64,000 bases of DNA from Litomosoides sigmodontis (GCA_963070105.1 OY718805.1:6320001-6384000); one strand, 5' to 3'; positions 11,668 to 24,952 are shown, counted from the stretch's first letter. A program made the numbers and translations. The notes: generated by a model from the sequence alone, not told the origin.

Positions 11668-13459
11668 CTTTATGATACCACTCAGGCAAGCACTTCGTGT
11701 CGATTTCCAGCAGCTTTTTCACAAACTTGTCACATAAGGCCAGTGAGCACAGCAGTAGAGGCGAAAGTTTCCAGTCAGCGAAGATAATGGAAGTAATTGT
11801 AGCTTTAAATATTGGAAACTCTTCATAAAGGAAAGTGGAATACCTGAAAATATGTTAGAGGCGGTAATGACTTCAAGAAATGGCGCTGTCATGCATCCCA
11901 CACTTTCACTTCCCTCACTGCGTTTAAATATCACATCGCTTTTAACAAAAGAAAGATGGATGATCGCTGCTAGGCTTATGAGAAGTTACGTAATCCTTGC
12001 AGAGAATTATCTTGGACGATTTCGTCTTAACTTACTGCTAAACAGTGTAGTTGCTTGCTAAGGAATTTCATCTTAAATATCTTTTTTAATGAAATAATTT
12101 ACAAGCAGTTAAGTCTTAGCGTAAGAAATTCCTTCTTCACACTTACTTCAGTTAGCCAACTCAGCTCTTCTCGAACTAAATCACCGAGTGTTCGTAACAC
12201 TCAGCAATAGGAAATATTATAACTTTCGCTTACCAAATTAGAGTACCTATAAAATAAATTTTCATAAACTTTTATTGATTGGGGAATGAAGCAAATGAAT
12301 GCATTTTGTGATTTCTTAAATTCACAAAATATAACGTAACATCTTTTTGCAGATCAACTAAAAGGACTTTTAGACATAGCAATGGAAGGTGGTAAAAAGT
12401 GATTTCAGTGCCACACGTGTGTGCATATTCCATTCCTAATATTCATTTCTCCGAAATTCAACAGCGAGTCGCTCTCATAAACAGTGTTCCTAATAGTTCG
12501 CAAAGAAGGCTTATTTCTCCAAATTTTTAATCCTTAAATGAGTCTTCACAATTTACGCTAACAATATGGTATTTCGCCGGATGAGCCTTCCAAAAGCGTT
12601 AGGTGAATTTCAACGTCATTTTAATTCTTCTTTTATTTTATTAATTACAAAAAAAATGAGTGAATTAAAATTTCATAGAAGAAATCACAGTGCACTGGCT
12701 CATTACAAAATTTTTATGTAGCAATGTTGCAAATATTATGCTTTAGTGAATGAATAATTAAAGCATAGATCGTTAATATGAAATTACTTTGAAAAGTAAC
12801 TAAACTGCCTAAAATTAAATTAGTTTTAAATGACAGGAATAAATGGTGTCGGTTCGGATGAAAAAAGGGAGAAATCAATAATTTTTAGCTTCCTCTACGT
12901 GCAACTTACCTCCTCCCTACTGAAAGTGCTGGATCGAGCCAAATTAAAAACTAGTTTTTCAAATCGTCCCTCTTCAACCGCCCCATGCATATGCGCATCT
13001 GACATGAACTCATCCCGCACGGCGAAAAGTGAAAAATCATTGCAATTACAGGTGATCGGCATAAATTCGATCAATTGATATGAAATGCATTAAAAAATAT
13101 GCGGTACTGCAAAAGATATTACATCCAAATGTGACCGATAACATTATAATGAGGACGCGGATGGAGGAGAGATACACGTATTAGGTGAACTTCACGTTGC
13201 CACGGAAGCTATCAATGCTTTCACACATAAAGCCTTCCGCTGCAGCTTTCCGCGAAGCAAACGATGAGCTGTCATTGTTTTTTGTGAAAAAATTTCGGAA
13301 GTGTTCTTGTCCTGAGAAAGTAGGCATTAGTTAAATTATTCTATCGCTAGCCATCATTAAAAGCTGTTTGCCGCCAAAGATTAGGTGAGTGGTCTATGAA
13401 TGACTATCACTTACTTCAGTTAATAAACAGGTCGTTTTACACGTCTAATGGATGCTGTT
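11668..13459. other. No supportable gene
   Basis: Between the Ly6-like gene and the phosphatase I see only short frames without domains (such as 12830-13078 on the + strand). The stretch should include the promoter of the Ly6-like gene and the 3' UTR of the phosphatase. Confidence 0.45.
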
Positions 13460-14802
13460 TTAACGCTGTGATTCAAACACCTTACCTTGTGTTTCAGGTG
13501 TTACCGGGCAAAGTAATATGAAGCCAACCCTTAAATCTTCCTCCACTTGCATTATGGCGCACTTATTATTCTGACAATTTAAACAATTAGTTTTTAAAAT
13601 CTAATTTTTTTAAAAAAAGAAAATTGGCGCTATTCAGTGTTTTATGGGTCACGGAAGTTTCAATTTTCATAAATTATCCGTAAATTTTGCCTTCGATAAG
13701 AGATATCGCGGTGCTGAAAAGAGCGAAACTAATCGTCGCTTACAAAAGAAACCGTAGCCATTCATTATCATCTGAAATAGTGCGCGTTAAAATGTAGGAA
13801 TACTTACTCAACGCTGGAAGTAATAAACTAATTTATGAGAATGTGCCAAAATAGGCCTTTGGTGTGGTACCTGATGTGCCCGTACAACAAGATCGATATT
13901 CAGCTGTTCACAGCAAGCAACTACGGTATCTTCGCCGAAGAAATAACCAGCTCCACGAATTGAATTTCTAATAAAGCCTTTCAAGTCAAGCATAGGATCA
14001 GACCATAACAAACTACATGCTAGAGGCGACTCAGTTGGATCAGAAATTGGACGTTTGATCTGAAATTTCAAAGGGTTAATCGACCGAGTAAAAAGTGATA
14101 TCACAGCTGAAGTGATGACAAGTAGTAGGAGCGGACTAACTTGTACTGATTTCACCTTTCTAATGTCATTCAGACATTTCAGTTCCGGTCCGATACCTCC
14201 GTGAACACAAAGTATTCTGTCGTGAATTAAAGCTGCAAGTGGCAAGCAAGCAAATAGATCGTTGAATGCATTCCACAACACAAGCCCTTCACTATTTGTT
14301 GGAAATTTCCGCTCCAACTCCATTTGGAAGCCGTACGTTTGATTGATATCCGGCGATTCGTGATTTCCACGTAGCATATTGAACTGAAACTAACCTTAAT
14401 CATCTCAATTGAGCAATTTCATTTCCTTTTTTGGCATGAATCCGATTGATCATTCACCATGTTTGGAAACATTAATTTGTGTGCTAGAAGACAGCAAATA
14501 GTTTCCAGTGAGCTCATCCCGCGATCGACGTAATCACCGAGAAATACAAATCGTCGTTTCACTGCTCCGCTCTTTCGACCTGTGCCGAGAACGGAAAACA
14601 TTCGGTGCAAGTCTTCGTACTGAAAAAATATCTCTGAAATTCCCAATCTCAATTGCTCGTTAAGTGATCGTATTAGGAACTACCCACCTACCTGTCCGTG
14701 TATGTCACCGATCACCACACATGGTACCTCAACTTCCAGTAGAGTTGGTTCTGATAGAAATAATTTTTTTGCGCCATCCAAAATTGGCAGAAGCTCTTGC
14801 AT
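13460..14802 (-). CDS. PP1-like serine/threonine protein phosphatase, divergent
   Basis: A metallophosphatase of the PPP family. Six exons (14802-14692, 14619-14458, 14383-14156, 14059-13871, 13771-13691, 13570-13460) give 293 residues, all phase 0. All metal and phosphate motifs are present: GDIHGQ, GDYVDRG, RGNHES, HGGIGPEL and RAHQ. LLEVEVP, SSLETICCLLAHKL, LLWSDP and NGYGFF fit PP1 more than PP2A. The usual SAPNYCGEFDN loop reads SAPRYLLSKNN, so Asn, Cys, Gly and Glu are replaced while Tyr stays. The donor at 13690 is GC (AAG|GCAAAA); aligned length agrees exactly with PP1 across that junction. The N-terminus is about 40 residues shorter than PP1, so an upstream exon may be missing. Divergent PP1 relatives are numerous in nematodes, often germline-expressed. 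Confidence 0.85.
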
Positions 14803-15654
14803 CGTATAGTCAATTTTTAAAGATTCAGAAGTTAATTAGATTTCTCATAATTACGAAATTTTTTTAAAATCCACGAAGTGTGTTGCTTAGTTTGTATATT
14901 GAAATCACAGATCGTTTGAAGTTTTATTCCTTCCACACAGAATTACGCAGCCAATTAATTTCCTTGATAATCACTAAATATATAACCTGCACGTATTGAA
15001 TATCAAGCCATACAGTGCAAGCAATAATTTGGGAATTTTGTTTGAATAATTAAGGATGAAATTTTAAAACGAATAAATATTGAAACTTATTTGATGTGTA
15101 GGTAATATGTTTCTTTAGAAAAGCCACGTATTCTGGTTTTAGCATTTTTCGAACTGTGCGTTCATTTCCAAGGCGTTCAAAACTTTTCATTTCTGAACGA
15201 ATTTTTTTTCGAATTAGCTAAAATATGTTGAAGAATAAAACAATAGTGGACTGCTACGTGAATTTTGCTGAGGAAGAGTTAGTTTAAGCGCATTAAGCGC
15301 AGTTTCAGAGCAGTAGTAAACTGAAATAGAACCACTCTTTAGAAGTTGAAAATGTTTAAATGAATCCAAAATCGCAGAGGAATTCGAATTTGAATGAAAT
15401 TTGTAATCAATTTCACATTTTTAAGAAACTGTTTTGCCTGGATGACCGTCTAAATCAATGTGAGAGGTTTTGAAATGAAGTTGGAAAACTGTAATTCCTC
15501 TTCATTAGTGAAACAAAGGGATGTTATTTTTCGCTAAAAGAGAAATTCATCATGGGAAAAAGCAGGTTGTGGTACGACTTACTCATTCAGTTCACCTTTT
15601 CTAGCAAACAACTGCAATCCATCAAATCGAACATTTTTTAATCGATCGATTAAA
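14803..15654. other. Spacer between the PTR and phosphatase genes
   Basis: No certain exon. A minus-strand stretch near 15186 starts MKSFERLGNERTVRKMLKPE after a TTCAG and might be a 5' exon of the phosphatase, but no donor joins it. Same-strand order with an 0.85-kb gap is longer than usual for a nematode operon. Confidence 0.35.
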
Positions 15655-18600
15655 TTATTTTGATCGATAAGATTTTCTCATGTAACACTTTAAATCATCA
15701 AAAATTATTAAAAGTACGGGTAACAAAATTAGTGCATGGATTATGCCCAGTACAATTAATAGTATTATTGTCTTCCAGAATACAGCAACCACATATGCCT
15801 TCACCATAACCATCGGCAATATACCTGGAACTTTCCAAAGTTAAATATAAATTACATTAAAAAACAATTTTGGACAACTTCGATCATTTGAGTTGTGAGC
15901 CGTGGAATTAGATATTTCAAAATTTAAGCAGAAAATCCTCCAAATTTTTTGCTCGCCAACTTTTCTGCAGCAATTATCCAGATAAATAATGCTATCACTC
16001 ACCCAGTAAAGTGCTAAATCCCGACTGAATCACAGGCCATCCGACACTTTTGAACGTGACGAACAATTTCGCCCGAGTATTGGTGCTTGAATTGTTGCAA
16101 CAGTTGCTACTGTTAGCTGCTGGCAAAATTGATAAATCTCTGACGTTTGCGTCAGGATTAACAATAATTGAAATGGGTTGATGGCAGCATTCATCCGATT
16201 TCTTATTGCCCTACACACTTATAAACAAATTAATTTAGACTGTGAGATCGAGAAACTTCATCACCAATGATTGAATGGATCAGACTTTGAAAGTCTTATC
16301 AAAATCACGTGAAAACAGCACTTGTCTCAAAAAATAGTACTATTAAAGAATAGAGGAAATACCTTTTGCGCAAGATAATGATAGCAGATATGAGCGCTGT
16401 AGTCAACGGAGAAGCCGATGCTCATAAGTAAACTGATCAGAGAGATTGCATCCAGCCGCACGTTCCACAAGTGCAAATAGGCAAGTGCGCCGAAGCAGAT
16501 GGACAGGATGGAAATGACGATGGCTGCTACGGCGTACAGGTCGGTAATGAAGAAGTAAACTAAGGCCGACATTAAAACTACCGCCGAAACTGCAACAATT
16601 ACTGAATTTATTCGCTCAAGCATATTTTATACTCGCAATATCGAGGATTTTCCTTTCCATCGATTTAGTGAGAATAAATTCAAGCAGTTCATTTCAAGTA
16701 ATTCAAATTCAAGTTTGAGAAGAAGAAAGTGTGACGGACATGCGGCTTGAATGAAGTTGTTTGCTGCGCTGGCCGCTGACTCAGTTGGAACCTTTTCCAG
16801 CGGATGATGTGAACTCACGTTGAAGAACTTGGCGTATTTGGATATTATCGATCGCCTAAATTGCAACACTTCTTACTGATATTTATCAGTAAGTGAAAGA
16901 AGCCTTACTTACGTACGTAGAAAAACTTTTCTTTCAAAATAAACTGAGTGTAGGAATTGAGTAAAATAAGATTGAATAGAGGAAACCTTTGTTGCATGAG
17001 CTTTTGCACATCTAAAAAGTTACTCATATTGCGGTAAGTTATTAACCAGAAGAAACCGGAAATCACTTCCACACCATCCGCCTTTTTCCTAAAAATTCTT
17101 ATCATCGCAAAACTTTTTTGTCATTTTATTTTTTGAAATCCATGAGTTTATTTATCAAAATTGTAAACAATGAAGTGATAGGCACTTATTTCATTTCTTT
17201 AATCCTTTTTTTTTGGTCGCTGATATGTTTTTCACCTTTTATAGATATCAATCACCCATCTTAGAAAAGAAAACAGCGAGAAGTGAGAAAGTGTTTTCGA
17301 GGAAATTATTTATAAGCTTGTCGCATTTTGCCCAGCCTTCCTTTCTTGTACAGATATTCGTGCGACAAAAGCGCTGCAGCAGTACTGAATAGGCAGTAAG
17401 ACGGAGGCGAAAAACAATTTCCGCCTCCTCCTAGAGACTCATTTATTTCCAGAAATACGATTATCCCATTTCTTCTCCAGCCTGAGCGTAGCAGGCGGAA
17501 TGTGATGATTTGGAAAAGTATTTGTTTCCCCAGCTCACATGGTGGATTACCTAACTAAACATTTTCTGACGTTAGAAATGCTAGATATGTCGCGAGAGGT
17601 TTACTGAGATGGAATCATTCATTAGCACAATCAAGAGAGAGAGAGAGAGAGGGAGAGGGAGAGGGAGAGGGAGAGGGAGAGGGAGAGGGAGAGGGAGAGG
17701 GAGAGGGAGAGGGAGAGGGAGAGGGAGAGGGAGAGGGAGAGGGAGAGGGAGAGGGAGAGGGAGAGGGAGAGGAAGAGGGAGAGGGAGAGGGAGAGGGAGA
17801 GGGAGAGGGAGAGGGAGAGGGAGAGGGAGAGGGAGAGGGAGAAAGAGAGGGAGAGGGAGAGGGAGAGGGAGAGGGAGAGGGAGAGGGAGAGGGAGAGGGA
17901 GAGGGAGAGGGAGAGGGAGAAGGAGAGGGAGAGGGAGAGGGAGAGGGAGAGGGAGAGGGAGAGGGAGAGGGAGAGGGAGAGGGAGAGGGAGAGGGAGAGG
18001 GAGAGGGAGAGGGAGAGGGAGAGGGAGAGGGAGAGGGAGAGGGAGAGGGAGAGGGAGAGGGAGAGGGAGAGGGAGAGGGAGAGGGAGAGGGAGAGGGAGA
18101 GGGAGAGGGAGAGGGAGAGGGAGAGGGAGAGGGAGAGGGAGAGGGAGAGGGAGAGGGAGAGGGAGAGGGAGAGGGAGAGGGAGAGGGAGAGGGAGAGGGA
18201 GAGGGAGAGGGAGAGGGAGAGGGAGAGGGAGAGGGAGAGGGAGAGGGAGAGGGAGAGGGAGAGGGAGAGGGAGAGGGAGAGGGAGAGGGAGAGGGAGAGG
18301 GAGAGGGAGAGGGAGAGGGAGAGGGAGAGGGAGAGGGAGAGGGAGAGGGAGAGGGAGAGGGAGAGGGAGAGGGAGAGGGAGAGGGAGAGGGAGAGGGAGA
18401 GGGAGAGGGAGAGGGAGAGGAAGAGGGAGAGGGAGAGGGAGAGAGACTATTCCCGGTAAACCATTAGTAGCAGAGTTTAAACCAATTACTTTTTAAATGT
18501 GTTCAAAATAGAAGTACGAATCCATTTCAAGCTAAACCTTTCCCCAAGAACGTTGCAACGAACTTTGTTTTGTTAAAAAAGCATATTCTTAAAGCCTTAT

Positions 18601-21600
18601 AATTTAACTTCAAATTTCAGACTAACTCATAATTTCAGTCAGTAACTTTTAAATGAGCCAATCATTTTGGCTCATTTAAGGCCTATGTATCACATATGCT
18701 TCTTGGCTCTGACTGCTCTTCAATTAATGTACCATTGAAAAAACGTAACAAAAAGCTAACTGAGTTATGATGAACTTTTCTTCCATTTCATACTCTCGAA
18801 ATGTCGAAAGTAACTTGTCTTGTAGCCATAAATTGCTTTCGCCATCCCAAAATTCTACTGCCTGTAGAATAAAGTCCAATTGCAACAACGTGAAACTAAT
18901 TAAATTATCCCATTCTTTGTGAGACGGTTTCTTTGATTTACTACTTCTTTAACTCTATCATTTCCGGTTCTTATTACTTCCACAAAGTAAAGTAATAACA
19001 ACAGTCAGTCGTCTCTTTTCGTGTTATAAAAGAAGAGAAAAGAAACGCTAGTAAATCCTACTGACATCAGCAAAGTCTCTGGTCCACAAAACAGTTCCAG
19101 CTGACCCCATTCCGAAGTTCGGTATTGTTTCCAGCTCTTCGATTAACCGATTGAATTCATTTCGAATGAGAACATCGGCAAAATTTGGCATTGGATAAAG
19201 AGCGAAATTTACGACGAATGTTTCACTGAGTGTGAAACGCTGTAGCTGTCGCGAAATTGCATTCATGCACGAATTTTCCAAATACAAATTTCCCATATCG
19301 AAATCTGTGTTCACTTCAGTACAAAGATACGATACCACCTAAAGTATAATTTCAATTTTCGAAATTAGACGAAATAGGCAAATACTATTTGAATGAAACT
19401 TCAAAAAAAAAATTTCTCAAATCGAATTCGTAATGCTTGAAATGGAATTTTTAACCTTCAAATGTAATTTGAAATGTATTGTAATTTAGTTAGTTAAATG
19501 TAATTTAATTTTCGATTTTGCCATTCTGCTATCTTCTTAGTTGAAACTCAGTTGTACAAAACATTCATTACAAAAGGTTTCGCTTGTCCGGTCTAAATTT
19601 AAACAAAAATGTTTTGAAAAAAGCAAATCGCTTGCTCACTTCCCATTAACTTACAATGATGTGAGTTATGAAGGTGGCGATAACCAGAAATTTTATAAAT
19701 GGCAAATGAAGGATGTTGACAAATTTTTGCACGACAATTTCGCTCTTTTTCGGCGCTTTCTGCAACATTTTTGCCGACAAAGAATCGCCGCCATTTATGC
19801 AGTACTTTGTAGTAGCGAAGTCAACGGGGTATAGCTTATGCAAATCTTTCTGTTCAATTTTTGACCACAATCCGTTCAAGACATTTTTTGGTTTATGATC
19901 CTGCAAAAAAAGAAGTAAATAGACAATGTTACAAATTAGATAACGATGTTACAAATTAGAATCTTTGAACTATTCGTTGATAAAAATTTCCGGGCTTGTG
20001 AAGTCGGATCGATAGGTAACACTGCTTCAAGTGCGGTTACCTTTCACACGGGACTCTAAGACTTTTTCTTCAATTTTTTGGAGTTTTGATAAAACTGGAC
20101 GTAGACTACTGACATTCACTAAATTCACTAATCAACTGATTAACGGTCACGTCAAATTACATAGTCGACCGGTAGTTATGTGTACCCTTAGATAAAACAT
20201 GGAATTTAGTGCTTTACTTTTTTCTCGAGATGGCCCATTCTTTGTTTCCCAGTGTATGCAACAATAGCCGTAAAAAATGTAATCTAAAACAACTCTAATT
20301 TAAAATATTTTAGAAACATTTTAAATATGATGGATACAGAGAGAAAGTGAAAGAAAAAAATTAGGCCTAAATTTGTACTTTTGTTACGGTAGAATTGAAT
20401 TAATCTTTAAACTTCACTATCCAATACTTATTCGTTTAGAATACCTGGTAAATGAAGTCAATCATAATTGCCACGGAAGTATAAATGCAAAATAGTCGTA
20501 CAACTGGTAAATTTGAGAATAACCCAACCGTGAAGCACAATACGTCGGTAAGAGAAGTTATCGTAACACTCGTGCCCGAGTGAGTTAGCGTCTCACCCAT
20601 TCGTGTTTCGAGATCACAAGCAGTGCTAAAGATAAGTGAAGTTTACCGTAATTCATTCAGTCACATTCCTCAGAGCACTAAAATTCCAATTTCAGTGTTA
20701 GCAATTGAAAGGAACAATTGGTGAAGCATTGGGAGCGAAACTGTTACTTCGACTGCCTCCACGCAGCTAATATGAGGAACGCATCATCGACGCCAATTGT
20801 GACCACGAGAAAAGGCACAACAGTTAGAATGTTGGAAAACGGCAGACCGATGCCCCATAAAATACCCCATGAAGTGATCAGTGCCATCCCTGGTGAAATT
20901 ACTGCAAAGATAGCCTGAAATAAAGAAAGGCTAATTTTCACTCAATCGTGTCGTTAAATAAATTATTTCATAATTTTAATTAATCTGAAAATGCTATTCG
21001 AATATTAAAAAAAATTCACCTCAATATACTGACTATTTTCAAATGGAAAATCAATTAAGCTAATGATCATAAATGCAGTTAGCACCAAAGTTGTCACACC
21101 CAGAAATGGTAAAGAAGCAAGCGTTATTTGGCTTTGCTCTTCAATTTCACGATCTCTGCTAAACAAGAAATATTCCAAATCCTGAAATATCACATTTAAC
21201 ACTTTCCATTTGCAACTTTTCAAAATGAACAAAGAATTAGAAACAGTGGACATTGTTGTCTATGTATTTTTTAAACAAAATGAAATCCATTTTTATTTCT
21301 TTCGTAAAATCTTTCTTCACCTTTGATTTCTCGTTAGCCAGTGACAGCAGTGTTCGCAATTGTGATTCAAAAATTTTCGCAATTCTTACACCGTTTGGAA
21401 GATTTAGATTTACCTGTTTAAAAATCAAAAGTCAACTTTTTCAAAATGGAATGATTTTTAAATTAAGAATTTATACTATTCGATTATCAAATTCAAGTAT
21501 CATTTCCAACCATGAAATGAAATATGAAGAGTTTGAAGCCATCAACGATTGTTACGTCGTATTTAGAATAATGCAATTCGCCAACAGAATATCTAAATAT

Positions 21601-23493
21601 GCAAATGGTAACTCTCACAGAAAGCAAACTTCAAAATTCAAAGTATACTCGCAAATTTCATTACTCATCCTAACTTTGGCCTCATTTAAAGTGAAGTGGA
21701 AATGAACGATCTGAAATAGTCCATAGCGTACCCCATAAAAATATGTCGCCCGAATATTCTCGCTTTTGGGAATGTAAAGGCTAAGGATGGTGAAGAACGA
21801 CCATTGTTATCGATGGCAGCCTGAAATTTAGCACTGGACAAGCGCTGGTCAATACAATCGTCCTTTAATATATTCAATTTTAACTGAGATCTGACTTTTT
21901 GCCGACCTGACACTACGGAGCTGATGCTGTGGAAGAAGAAGTGGGTGGCAACCTTTATGAAGGTAAGAACCGCATCGTTGCTCTCGTTGCAGTAAACACC
22001 ACAGATGTTATGATAGGTTAGAATTTTCATGCCATCTGCGACAGTGACATTTTTAACGATGAATCTCGCCATCCTTAACATCTCATCGGTGTTGTTATCG
22101 TTCATTAAATCACCTCCATCTTTACGATTTACCAAAATTTGCAACTGAAACGGAACATTAATTACAGCACTGATGGCATTTGAATCACTCAGATCATCAA
22201 TTCCTGAATTTCAACTTTCGACTGTTGCAAATTCCATAATTAGCAATGAATTCGTTTAGCTTGCAAAACTATACTGTCGCATTTCCTAAAAATCGACGGA
22301 GGAAGTCTCAACAGCAGCACTGTTCATTTTGTTCTACAATAATTATAGGTTCTTTGACTATTTCATCGTTGACACCTTTCATTACAACCGAAATGCTCGT
22401 ATTTCAACCGCTGTAAACCTCCTGCTATTCGATTTTTTGTGCTAATAATTTCAGGTTAATTCCTTCCATTAATAAAGAAAAAAAATTAAAACAATTAATA
22501 ATGCACGTGGCTCTGTTAAATTCAAATTTCCACCGCAATTCCACCCTTCTCACTTAAGGTTTTTGAAAGCATTTCAAAATGTCATTTAAATTAATCAAGT
22601 GATGTTACGTAAATGATGAATTGTGTTAATGATTTCACATTATTTTGAAACATCGTTGCGAAGTACTTCTATTCCTTCCTTCCGATCGATGACACTTTAC
22701 GGGAAGGATTTTATTTCAAGAAGAAATTCCCCCAAAGGGTGCATTTTTTCTTCTTTAAAGTAATTTAAAAGAGGCATTCACTTCAACAAATCAATCAGAC
22801 GTAACGAATGCTCCTGAAGTTTTGGCAGACGGCAGACGAGGGCCTTTGCATAAAGTTTTATAAAAAAGAGTGTAAAGTGCAGTTAAAATAAAGTAAACAA
22901 CTGGAAAAAAAGAAATGGAATAAGGTCCTCATTAACATTTCCTATGTAAAATGCAATTGTAGTACACAAAGAAAGTAGAAAAAATTAATGATCTTAAATT
23001 CAAATTTCAAATTTCAGTAATTACTCTGTAGTGATGCGCACTGCTAGCATACTCAAAACGTTTCAGTGCTTCCTCCTCCGCACGTGATAACCCATTCACT
23101 GGCGAATAAATGTTCCAAATATCATTGTCAATGTGAAAGCGAGGCAATCCAATCGTTAAAAGCAACGTCATGATAACCGGCGTAAGCTGAATTTTATTTC
23201 AATTATAACTGCTACCTTTTGACGAATTAGAAATTTACTTTCATTTTGAAAATAATTTTTTCATTCGAACAAAAATCGTTCGTACCACACGGATATCAAT
23301 TTTGTCGAAAGATTCCACAGGTACGAACAGTTTGAAATGAATTACTGAGCATCTCTGCTATGTAGGATTATCTATCGTGTTGCTTAAAAGAATTCAATTA
23401 ATCACGTAAAGCAACGGCGCTTACCAGAAATGGCGTAGGATGCTTGGCAACATAGCGTCCATAGTGCCGATAAATGCTTTCCAAGAATCGCAT
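15655..23493 (-). CDS. Patched-related (PTR) membrane protein with sterol-sensing domain
   Basis: A multipass protein of the Patched/RND superfamily; nematode PTRs act in cuticle formation, moulting and trafficking. The start is ATG 23493 ([19 protein letters not shown]). Exons I can place: 23493-23425, 23186-23025, 22144 to about 21725 (with a short intron), about 21415-21325, 21190-21020, 20917-20745, 20610-20445, 19900-19650, 19338-19050, 17100-16910, 16868-16650, 16620-16366, about 16205-16003 and 15826-15655. Order matches the family: N-terminal helix, cysteine-containing ectodomain ([14 protein letters not shown]), sterol-sensing domain with [17 protein letters not shown] and METLTHS-like [12 protein letters not shown], second ectodomain, then a C-terminal helix set with [16 protein letters not shown] and [15 protein letters not shown]. 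Some internal junctions, notably near 21725, are unresolved. Which PTR paralog it is cannot be told. Confidence 0.85.
17634..18446. repeat. About 810-bp (GGGAGA)n hexanucleotide array in a PTR intron
   Basis: About 130 near-perfect copies of GGGAGA, starting with a short GA run. A few point variants occur (near 17771, 17842, 17920 and 18420). It lies in the PTR intron between the exons ending near 19050 and starting near 17100. The PTR transcript would carry it as UCUCCC repeats. The + strand is open across it, reading Gly-Arg, but this is a by-product of the repeat and not a gene. Confidence 0.97.
18649..18679. repeat. Perfect 13-bp hairpin in a PTR intron
   Basis: TTAAATGAGCCAA (18649-18661) pairs with TTGGCTCATTTAA (18667-18679) across the loop TCATT. 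Confidence 0.85.
19925..19960. repeat. Tandem direct repeat, two copies, period 20
   Basis: ATGTTACAAATTAGA occurs twice in succession, 20 bases apart, in a PTR intron. Confidence 0.8.
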
Positions 23494-24875
23494 CTTATTT
23501 AAACTAAAAAATAAAATCGTCGAAAAAAACTTATCAAAGAAAATTTACCAAAATTTTCAAATTTTACTACAATATGATGAGAGAAATGAATGTTTTAATG
23601 ACCAACATAAGTAAAAAATACTTCTTTTAGGAAATTTTAAAAGAAAAAAACGAAGAAAATATTTGCACAAACTTCTCACCAATTAAATTTCTTACATTTC
23701 AGGTTCAATTTCAACTCCAGTTTTTTGGTTCAAATTTAATTTCAAGGAACGCAAGTTGAAGATTAATAATTATTCACCCAAAGGCATAAGCGTTCGTTTT
23801 ACAACGTGAAATGAAATTCATCAATTAGAATTAATAAATTAAGAAAGCAACAACTAATTATAACGCATTCATGGAATGCCAAACTATTGAAAAGCAGCAG
23901 ACTTACCTAAACTTAAATATTTTTGAGCAAAATGACTGAAAATTGTGCGTTTACAGTGAATCAAGTAGAAATCATTAGTGACATCTGAGAAATCAAACAG
24001 CCAAGCACACCTCCGGAAATGAGCAAAAGCTATTCTGCTATAGCAGTACTTTAAAAAGCATCGAAAGCTGGTATGCTCGGAAAATTCGCAAACTGTATCA
24101 GAAAGAGAATTACGAAGGCGGCGGATGACCGAAATGAAAGCAACTGAAAAAAACCATTCTGAAATTGCTTAAATTACTCGCACACAAAACAAGGCGCAAC
24201 GTTGATTTCACCAATTGAGTGCTCTTTTCACAGACAACGATGAAAATCTTTAAATGACGAAACCTTTGCTTTCACCTGTCACAACTTACTTGATAACTCA
24301 CACAAAAAGCGTCACATCCCAATTACCTTACAAGTTACAACACAACACGCTATGTTATCATTCAAATGAATTTATTCAATTGTTATACAACACAATTGAT
24401 TGAATGACAGGTTGTAAAGGTCACGCTAAGGAGGCATGCTAAATAACACAATTCGATAAAATCGCTTGATAAAGCGAAGCGATTAATGAACAATAAAATT
24501 GAAAAAGGACGAAAGTAACAGTAATAATAATGATAATACACACAGTAGTAGGCAGTAATGTGTGCTACGTACTTGAAGTAAAATTAGTGTGGAAGATTTG
24601 TAATTTCACAGTTTTCTGGACTTGTTCACTAAGTTAGAATGTCATTAGCAGAACACTGGTTTAGCATGAAAGGTCAGAGGGGAAATGGCGTGAGGCACAG
24701 CGCACCGCGAAGCGAAATTATTTAATCGGAGAAGAGTTCTTCCTTTGAATGAAATATTTCCGTCAGAAGTCACCCTTTGTTTTTGCTTATAATATTGAAA
24801 AGAACTAATTTCGTTCACTCTCACTGAGCAACACTATAATTGTTTTCTGAAGCGGCATATTTAATTTCAAATTAA

Positions 24876-24952
24876 AATCGAAGCATACTAAAATCCAATC
24901 GAGTTTGCTGCCCATTATCTTAATCGAAGCAAATTAAAATCCAATCGGGTTT
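24876..24952. repeat. 31-bp direct repeat, two diverged copies
   Basis: Copies at 24876-24906 and 24922-24952 share AATCGAAGCA, then AAAATCCAATCG and GTTT, with a few mismatches. The 15-base spacer is unrelated. Confidence 0.75.

Noticed and set aside
14803..15654. Operon between the PTR and phosphatase genes
   Set aside because: Same orientation, but the gap is longer than typical for nematode operons and there is no trans-splice evidence in sequence alone.
17609..18496. 295-codon open frame reading Gly-Arg repeats on the + strand
   Set aside because: It is produced by the GGGAGA hexamer array, whose period is a multiple of three, so no stop can occur. It lies in an intron of the PTR gene on the other strand.
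21253..21705. 150-codon + strand frame
   Set aside because: It is opposite PTR exons and introns; the minus strand contains [18 protein letters not shown] in family order.
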